Part shown: piece after piece, positions 61,301 to 64,000 of the stretch | Position numbering within the stretch: the first letter of the stretch is position 1 | Layout: each line of letters opens with the position of its first letter | From: Lottia gigantea | Lineage: Eukaryota; Mollusca; Gastropoda; Lottiidae | Direction of reading: 5' to 3' | DNA: 64,000 nt | NCBI RefSeq assembly: GCF_000327385.1 | Contig: NW_008707001.1 | Coordinates: 3,806,382 to 3,870,381, forward strand | Made by a program: the position numbers and the translations under genes | The notes under the pieces: generated by a model | Database searches by the model: none | What the model was told of the DNA's origin: nothing | Seen by the model: only the letters and a program-made list of their open reading frames with translations

Positions 61301-61933
61301 ACCGGGCTTGCCTGGAAAAAAGGTAATGTATGGTAAAAGATGAAGGTGCTTTGTTTTCAAACTCGACATCTTGTTTGATGTATATATGAATATGTTGATG
61401 GATGCTATTATATCTTCATCAGCATGCCTTCTACTAACATAGACATTTCATATATTGTTATCATTTATTTTATATTATATAGAAACCAGTGTTTCTGTTT
61501 GAAACAGTGATTTCTTTAATGCCTTTTTTTCAGATTTTTATTTTTTGCTTTAAGGTTACCTTTTGCTGCAGTCACCTAGATTTCTGATTTTGGACATTTT
61601 CATCATTTTTACTCAATATTTCAGACATATTATTTTTTTATAATAATGATAAAATTTGGGGAACTAAATTTTCCAAAAAACAAAAAAAACTGCAACAAAA
61701 GGTGCTTTTAATATTGTAAAGTGACTGCAGCAAATGTTAAATTATGCCCAACGTGTTTCAAAACATTAAAATTGGCGTTGTTCTATTAGAATTGTGGGTC
61801 TGGTAAACGGCGCCGAACATGCCGCATGGAAGTACGAAACATTGGTTCCGTTAAGAAGAAGAATAAGAGAAAGAACCGTAGGAGTCGCATGCCACGTAAC
61901 CTCGAAGAGCTGATCAAGGGTTCCAAGATGGAG
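46324..61933 (+). CDS. Collagen-like protein gene with interrupted triple helix (16 exons visible, partial at both ends)
   Basis: Sixteen exons join in one frame through GT..AG introns to about 334 codons, of which roughly 220 residues are Gly-X-Y triplets. Exons are 46324-46358, 47690-47716, 48279-48314, 51138-51278, 51671-51706, 54116-54151, 54640-54675, 55023-55094, 55652-55714, 56098-56127, 57130-57204, 57461-57559, 57830-57856, 58354-58389, 61212-61322 and 61790-61933. The first begins inside a Gly codon (G|GA), so upstream exons exist; all later visible introns are phase 0. Sizes of 27 and 36 bases are usual for non-fibrillar collagens, not the 54-base fibrillar unit. Non-collagenous inserts in exons 4, 9, 10, 11 and 15 make a flexible rod. 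The last exon is Lys/Arg-rich. The product should be extracellular, secreted or membrane-anchored. Candidate C-terminal domains (TNF as in ectodysplasin, olfactomedin as in gliomedin, C1q) are not in view, so the subfamily is undecided. The gene assignment is secure; the exact type is not. Confidence 0.93.
46708..46857. mobile_element. MITE with GGGGCCTGTT ends in collagen intron 1
   Basis: The left end TGGGGCCTGTTGCACAAAAA is mirrored by TTTTTGGAAACAGGCCCCTG at the right. The inside holds ATCTGATTAGTCAATCACTG, similar to the elements at 54210 and 58430. Confidence 0.7.
47690..47716 (+). CDS. Collagen exon 2
   Basis: Acceptor attacag, donor gtacca (weak). Reads GPKGENGFP, three perfect triplets in 27 bases, phase 0 at both ends. 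Confidence 0.85.
48279..48314 (+). CDS. Collagen exon 3
   Basis: Acceptor tgttttag, donor gtaaga. Reads GPIGLPGWPGAK, four triplets in 36 bases, phase 0. The Trp in a Y/X position is uncommon but tolerated in triple helices. Confidence 0.9.
51020..51128 (+). mobile_element. SINE 3' fragment abutting the acceptor of collagen exon 4
   Basis: ACCTGGCAAAATTTCTCTC, CATTGCACACTGCATGGCGT and GTAGGACGTAAAATTCCATT match the SINE 3' body. The tail cattcatttcattttttttc runs directly into gatttcag at 51137, the acceptor of exon 4. Confidence 0.8.
51138..51278 (+). CDS. Collagen exon 4 with N-terminal non-collagenous insert
   Basis: Acceptor gatttcag, donor gtatct; 141 bases, 47 codons. The first 20 residues, GTSVDINFITNFLKNVDLPR, interrupt the helix and have an amphipathic pattern (hydrophobics V, I, F, I, F, L, V, L). 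Nine perfect triplets follow, beginning GPIGPPGAEGQKGEPG. The codons of the insert are AT-rich and those of the helix are GC-rich. The acceptor lies directly after the ATTT-rich tail of a SINE fragment (about 51020-51125), so part of its pyrimidine tract comes from the repeat. Phase 0 at both ends. Confidence 0.88.
51671..51706 (+). CDS. Collagen exon 5
   Basis: Acceptor attttacag, donor gtgtgt (non-consensus but GT). Reads GVSGERGYPGFP, four triplets, 36 bases, phase 0. GERG-type triplets can bind integrins in other collagens when Hyp is present; that is only a family note. Confidence 0.85.
52556..52706. repeat. Two-copy repeat with CAATGGCGCCGT core in collagen intron 5
   Basis: AATTTTTAATCATCTGTTGC ... 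TTCAATGGCGCCGTTA and AATTTTTGATTATCCATTGC ... CTCAATGGCGCCGTGA lie about 81 bases apart. GGCGCC is rare in this AT-rich DNA. Confidence 0.75.
54116..54151 (+). CDS. Collagen exon 6
   Basis: Acceptor ggcttcag, donor gtgagt. Reads GPIGPPGKSGLP, four triplets, 36 bases, phase 0. It is preceded by the 2.4-kb intron 51707-54115. Confidence 0.9.
54210..54312. mobile_element. Short palindromic MITE in collagen intron 6
   Basis: AGGGGTCAATTTCTCAGAAA at the left and AATTTGTGAATTTGACCCCT at the right are inverted. The centre CCTGATTGGTCAAGTACT-AAAATT faces its partner TCCAATCAGA. Confidence 0.7.
54640..54675 (+). CDS. Collagen exon 7
   Basis: Acceptor ctttccag, donor gtctgt. Reads GSPGLKGERGEK, four triplets, 36 bases, phase 0, rich in charged residues typical of inter-chain salt bridges in triple helices. 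Confidence 0.9.
55023..55094 (+). CDS. Collagen exon 8
   Basis: Acceptor tattatag, donor gtacag; 72 bases (2 x 36), 24 residues in eight perfect triplets, beginning GEQGTKGDKGAVG and ending GIRGDK. It contains an RGD tripeptide split across two triplets (GIR-GDK), a possible cell-adhesion motif that is also common by chance in collagens. Confidence 0.92.
55652..55714 (+). CDS. Collagen gene exon 9, mostly non-collagenous cassette
   Basis: Acceptor cattgcag, donor gtagca; 63 bases, phase 0. One triplet (GIK) is followed by an 18-residue non-collagenous stretch that ends FREIVSLK, after which the next exon starts with Gly. The (V/I)xxLK-type ending recurs in exons 10 and 11. It keeps frame if skipped, so it is a candidate alternative cassette. 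Called from its splice sites and frame agreement rather than from Gly repeats. Confidence 0.75.
56098..56127 (+). CDS. Collagen gene exon 10, short non-collagenous cassette
   Basis: Acceptor tgaatag, donor gtttgt; 30 bases reading GTSYEVITIK, phase 0. The GTS start mirrors the start of exon 4 and the EVITIK end mirrors REIVSLK (exon 9) and RVIELK (exon 11). The polypyrimidine tract is moderate (ttttgttttgttttgaatag). Its small size makes it the least certain exon of the set. Confidence 0.65.
56238..56447. mobile_element. Foldback MITE family A in a collagen intron
   Basis: The left end (TTAAGAGATGAAAGGATTTCT, ACCTTTTAGAATGAA) and the right end TTCTAAGAGGTAGAATTCCT-TTAA are inverted partners. 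The inside has ATGACACCACTGATGAATAT, matching the 29579 copy. Confidence 0.65.
57015..57120. repeat. Small tandem repeat just before collagen exon 11
   Basis: CATGCATGTCAATAATTTTA, then CCATATTTGGTCATGCATGT twice, then CAATGTTTG; about three units of 30-33 bases ending 10 bases before the acceptor region. Confidence 0.85.
57130..57204 (+). CDS. Collagen exon 11, triplets plus non-collagenous end
   Basis: Acceptor gcatgtag, donor gtaggg; 75 bases. Four triplets (GDIGPPGLPGPL) are followed by KLEDWETRVIELK, a short charged and amphipathic segment, and the next exon resumes Gly-X-Y. Phase 0. The acceptor is immediately preceded by a small tandem repeat of CATGCATGTCAATGTTT-like units (about 57024-57115). 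Confidence 0.85.
57461..57559 (+). CDS. Collagen exon 12
   Basis: Acceptor ttgttgtag, donor gtaagt; 99 bases, 33 residues in eleven perfect triplets, beginning GEPGEGGPPGPPG and ending GPPGDV. It is the longest uninterrupted helical exon and has the clearest collagen composition. Phase 0. Confidence 0.95.
57830..57856 (+). CDS. Collagen exon 13
   Basis: Acceptor catttcag, donor gtaagt. Reads GPSGPIGPP, three triplets, 27 bases, phase 0. Confidence 0.9.
58216..58283. mobile_element. Short pogo-like inverted fragment
   Basis: CACAGTATACTCTGCATAAT, CTGACATACACTCGGATT and then AATGTCGGATTAGAGTG form an inverted pair of the same terminus type as at 43860. Confidence 0.5.
58354..58389 (+). CDS. 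Collagen exon 14
   Basis: Acceptor atcacag, donor gtaagt. Reads GPAGKDGLPGEP, four triplets, 36 bases, phase 0. It is followed by the largest late intron (58390-61211), which holds the small membrane-protein reading frame and several MITEs. Confidence 0.92.
58430..58665. mobile_element. Diverged MITE in collagen intron 14
   Basis: CAATTTCACAAAAACGG at the left and TTTTTGTGAAATATGGCCTT at the right are inverted. The interior GATTGGCCAAGCACTGAAATT is shared with the 54210 and 46708 elements. Confidence 0.5.
58786..58939 (+). CDS. Exon-like block with 47-residue small membrane protein reading frame, inside a collagen intron
   Basis: A very good acceptor (pyrimidine run ending tctctcag at 58785) precedes a block holding ATG at 58796 and a stop at 58937-58939. 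The 47-residue reading frame starts MHNEVDYKDLVAKVDFLQEQ, an amphipathic charged segment. A hydrophobic stretch, FATLAVLLAIAGIICI (residues about 21-36), follows, then RNYFRDSGVFK, which fits a single-pass or tail-anchored membrane segment. An AATAAA lies near 59155. The open frame enters the block one base after the acceptor, whereas all collagen introns here are phase 0; splicing from exon 14 would give only PFTNA and a stop. So it is more likely the last exon of a nested gene, a small-ORF gene or a retrocopy than a collagen cassette. I do not recognise the family. Confidence 0.4.
59959..60385. mobile_element. MITE with CAGGG..CTTAAG ends, carrying an inserted family B foldback element
   Basis: The left end reads CAGGG then TTTTCCCAAAAAATCTTAAG; the right end, read inward, gives CAGGGCCCCC then TTTCACAAAAATCTTAAG. 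Flanks share ATGT on both sides, a possible target duplication. The family B element (60001-60318) sits between the two ends, splitting the host MITE. Confidence 0.65.
60001..60318. mobile_element. Foldback MITE family B nested in another MITE
   Basis: TTAAAGGGATTGTAAAGAGG at the left; the right end read inward begins CCACATTGTAAAGAGGTTTA. Arms extend through GATAGCATCAATTTCCACC and TTCAATCAGA ... GTGGTTCCTGCA, mirrored by TGCAGGAACCACATACGTCT. Long imperfect palindrome. Confidence 0.75.
60653..60813. repeat. Hairpin: two inverted ~57-base arms
   Basis: The left arm has ACTTCAAACCTTGGCTCA and CTTGATCTTGCAAGCCAAAT; the right arm is its near-perfect reverse complement (ATTTGGCTTGCAAGATCAAG, then GAGCCAACGTTTGAAGT), with a loop of about 45 bases. 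A compact foldback element of a family distinct from A and B. Confidence 0.85.
61212..61322 (+). CDS. Collagen exon 15, with a 13-residue interruption
   Basis: Acceptor gttacag, donor gtaatg; 111 bases, 37 codons. Four triplets (GQKGERGGRGVG) come first, then a non-collagenous stretch YDPDGNFPAGFIQ, then GPPGPPGLPGKK, the last visible triple-helical segment. The Pro-rich GPPGPPG end could nucleate or stabilise the helix. Phase 0. Confidence 0.93.
61790..61933 (+). CDS. Collagen gene exon 16: basic, cysteine-containing segment after the helix
   Basis: Acceptor ttctattag, donor gtattc; 144 bases, 48 codons, in frame with exon 15. It starts NCGSGKRRRTC and continues with a Lys/Arg-rich run (VKKKNKRKNRRSR) to LEELIKGSKME. 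Eighteen of 48 residues are Lys or Arg. Two Cys (residues 2 and 11) could link chains. RKNR and RRSR match the minimal RxxR proprotein-convertase motif, so it may be a shedding site; a heparin-binding patch is the other reading. The exon is notably richer in G+C than its surroundings, as expected of conserved coding sequence. The next exon and stop codon were not found before 64000. Confidence 0.85.
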
Positions 61934-64000
61934 GTATTCCTAACCCCTAGCTCTGTAGAAACAGTCTCTCTTCTATTTTAACATTTGCTGATCAAGTCAC
62001 TTTGTAGTATTTTCTGGTGGTGGGATCTTCCGATATTCAGACTTTTTGGAAGGATTTGAATTAAGATTACCATGTAGATTCTGGTCAGAAAGCATTTAAA
62101 ATCTTTATATGGCGTTATTTGCAAGATAAAGTTGAACAAATGGTGATCAAGGGTTCCAATCTCAGTCGGCATATGAAAATCCTCTGACTTTGAATAAGTC
62201 ATCTTTCCCCATTATTCAACTCAACCCAGCTGTAAATGGGAATAAATAATCTGAGAAAGATGAAGAGGATTGGTCAAGGACCAGCTGGTAGACCAGATCA
62301 TTGTGAACCCAAGGTCTCATCCTACAAAAAATCAACATCATTAGATTCGAATTTAATGTAATGCGAATAAACAAGCCAGATTTTGAGATGAATACACTTG
62401 CAATCTTTTCCTGAAAAGTCTGAATATTTTGAATCTAAATTTTTATTAAAACATTTTAATTGTAAAATCATTATCTTTATTAGTCTGAATCTGAAATATT
62501 TATTGAGAATTAAGCAACGTCTATCACAATTTTTGTAAGAACAAATAAATTTTAAAACATTAATTTAAGACTAATATTGGTAATATTGATGCTTTTAAAA
62601 ACTGCCAAATTCCATGAAATCAAATGATAATTGTATTGAGCATAAAATGGAACTTTTTGGAGATTTTGCCAGGACATAAGCATTATCCTAATCTTTCCCA
62701 ATTTCCAACTGACAAAGAATCTACGATTAGAAGAGAATGCAAGATGAAAATGAAGTTCTCGGCTGAGGTCACAAGTCAATCGCAATCTGAAAGGAGAGAT
62801 GATATGGAATAAGTAAGGAATTAGAAGACAGAGTAAATTATAATGTAAAACTAAGAATGGTGTTTATGGAATTTGGCAGTTAGATTGCAAAGAATAGCTT
62901 GTTTAAGAAAATTATTTGGAAAAGAAAATGAAAAAGCGAAATAAAAGTTAGTATGAAATTTAAAGAATACATTAAAAAGTTTGCTTAACAGGCTATCTGG
63001 GCAATAATTCAGGGAAACATCTGGCTTATAGTTAAATGTCACAGCAAGTTAATAGAAGATAGTTAATTTTGTTCATAGAATATAGTATTATACTGTCTTC
63101 ATCAATATTTGAATTTTTCATTAAATTAGTTTATAACTGGTGTTTAAAATTTGATATTTATTTAGGTAAAGCCAGGTGTAGCCCTTCTTCAGTATATTAT
63201 TTCTTTTTTCTCAATATATAAGTCAGCTTTACGTTATATCAGCAGTCTTTTAAACTTTTGACTTTCGATAATTTCTTCGCTAAATTAAAAAAAAAAGTAA
63301 CCGACATTTTTCGTCAAAACATTTCAAATTTAACTGTCTAATGTAGCCTAATTTAAGTTTTAATGAACTTTCTGCGATCTTCAAACTTTGACTAAGTAAA
63401 GCTTATTAAATAAAACTTTAATTGTATATTATCTGATAAACCAAATCAAAGGGATACAATCATCTAAAAATTAAGGGTTGGTAAAACAAATATCACATGT
63501 CACAAATCTGTTTTCACATAAGATAGACTATTGTAAATGATTAATGCTTCAACTATCAATTTTGATTTTCATTCTAATATTCTGTTCTGTCAGATTTTAA
63601 AGTGAATAGTTACAGGACTGTATCCCTTTAATCTAAGAAATTCTAAGCAGCAGGACACAATGCCTTTAAAAATCAAGCATAATTCTTACTATAGTTGCTT
63701 TGATTTACGATTTCACTGCAAAATTTTTCTTAAATTTACTAACAAGTTTTCTTTCGGTGGTGGGATATATTGAAATTTTGTCAATCATAATTTTTGAAAA
63801 ATAAAAATTGAAAGTTTAAAATGAAAAATCATATAAAATTAAATTTATTGTTTTGAATATTGAAGATGCATTATTTTGTGGTATATTGGCAGCCAAGTAT
63901 GTTATTTTTGTTATTTTGTTATACTTAGTATAAACCTGTAAGTTATTGTTAAATTTTGTTATAATATTTGTTATTATTAGTTAGTGAACATTGCACCTTA
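61934..64000. other. Intron or downstream sequence after collagen exon 16
   Basis: The donor gtattc at 61934 opens an intron that is not closed convincingly before the window ends. AT-rich, with no clear repeat array. A GGCTGAGGTCACAAG repeat piece is at 62761-62775. The C-terminal domain exons should lie beyond. Confidence 0.55.

Noticed and set aside
63166-63260. Possible exon 17 after ttatttag (VKPGVALLQ...)
   Set aside because: The frame runs into a stop after about 30 codons with an unconvincing hydrophobic tail, and no donor follows. Not enough support.
1-64000. CRISPR arrays, bacterial operons, rRNA genes, LTR retroelements or viral fossils
   Set aside because: No regular spacer-repeat array, no long dense coding, no rRNA-like stretches, and no paired LTRs or polymerase, capsid or integrase-like frames were seen.

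Overview
The window is AT-rich, intron-dominated animal DNA. Very short exons are separated by kilobase introns with GT..AG boundaries, and there are many dispersed short repeats: a tRNA-headed SINE with an ATTT-rich tail, several MITE/foldback families and minisatellites. A lophotrochozoan invertebrate, most likely a mollusc, fits best. This is inferred from overall character only; no marker gene fixes the taxon.

The one gene that can be read with confidence is a plus-strand collagen-like gene, whose visible part covers 46324-61933. I read 16 consecutive exons. All visible introns are phase 0, and most exons encode whole Gly-X-Y triplets in lengths of 27, 36, 72 or 99 bases. The triple-helical segments are broken by non-collagenous inserts (exons 4, 9, 10, 11 and 15). 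The last visible exon is a strongly basic segment with two cysteines and RxxR sites. The 5' end (signal peptide or membrane anchor) and the C-terminal domain are not visible. The design resembles non-fibrillar, membrane-type or secreted collagen-domain proteins more than fibrillar collagens.

Three further coding pieces are weaker. An orphan 3'-terminal exon lies at 40054-40278 (+) with a poly(A) signal at 40297. An exon-like block at 58786-58939 (+), inside a collagen intron, encodes a 47-residue peptide with a membrane segment. A minus-strand terminal-exon-like block lies at about 13776-14026 and has AATAAA just downstream.

The remainder is intergenic or intronic. Its main landmarks are: a 6 x 135 bp satellite block (7796-8605) that happens to stay open in one minus frame; a hAT-type MITE (9299-9497); a full-length SINE (11695-12015) and related copies near 23410, 28260 and 51020; a 21-bp minisatellite (about 18840-19080); TTAA-flanked foldback elements of two families (21093, 29579, 36531, 41359, 42535, 56238, 60001); a piggyBac-like MITE (27687); repeat arrays at 33.9-34.7 kb and 38.6-39.1 kb; and MITEs in the collagen introns, including one foldback element nested inside another (59959-60385). 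I recognised no LTR retroelement, viral fossil, CRISPR array, rRNA or tRNA gene.
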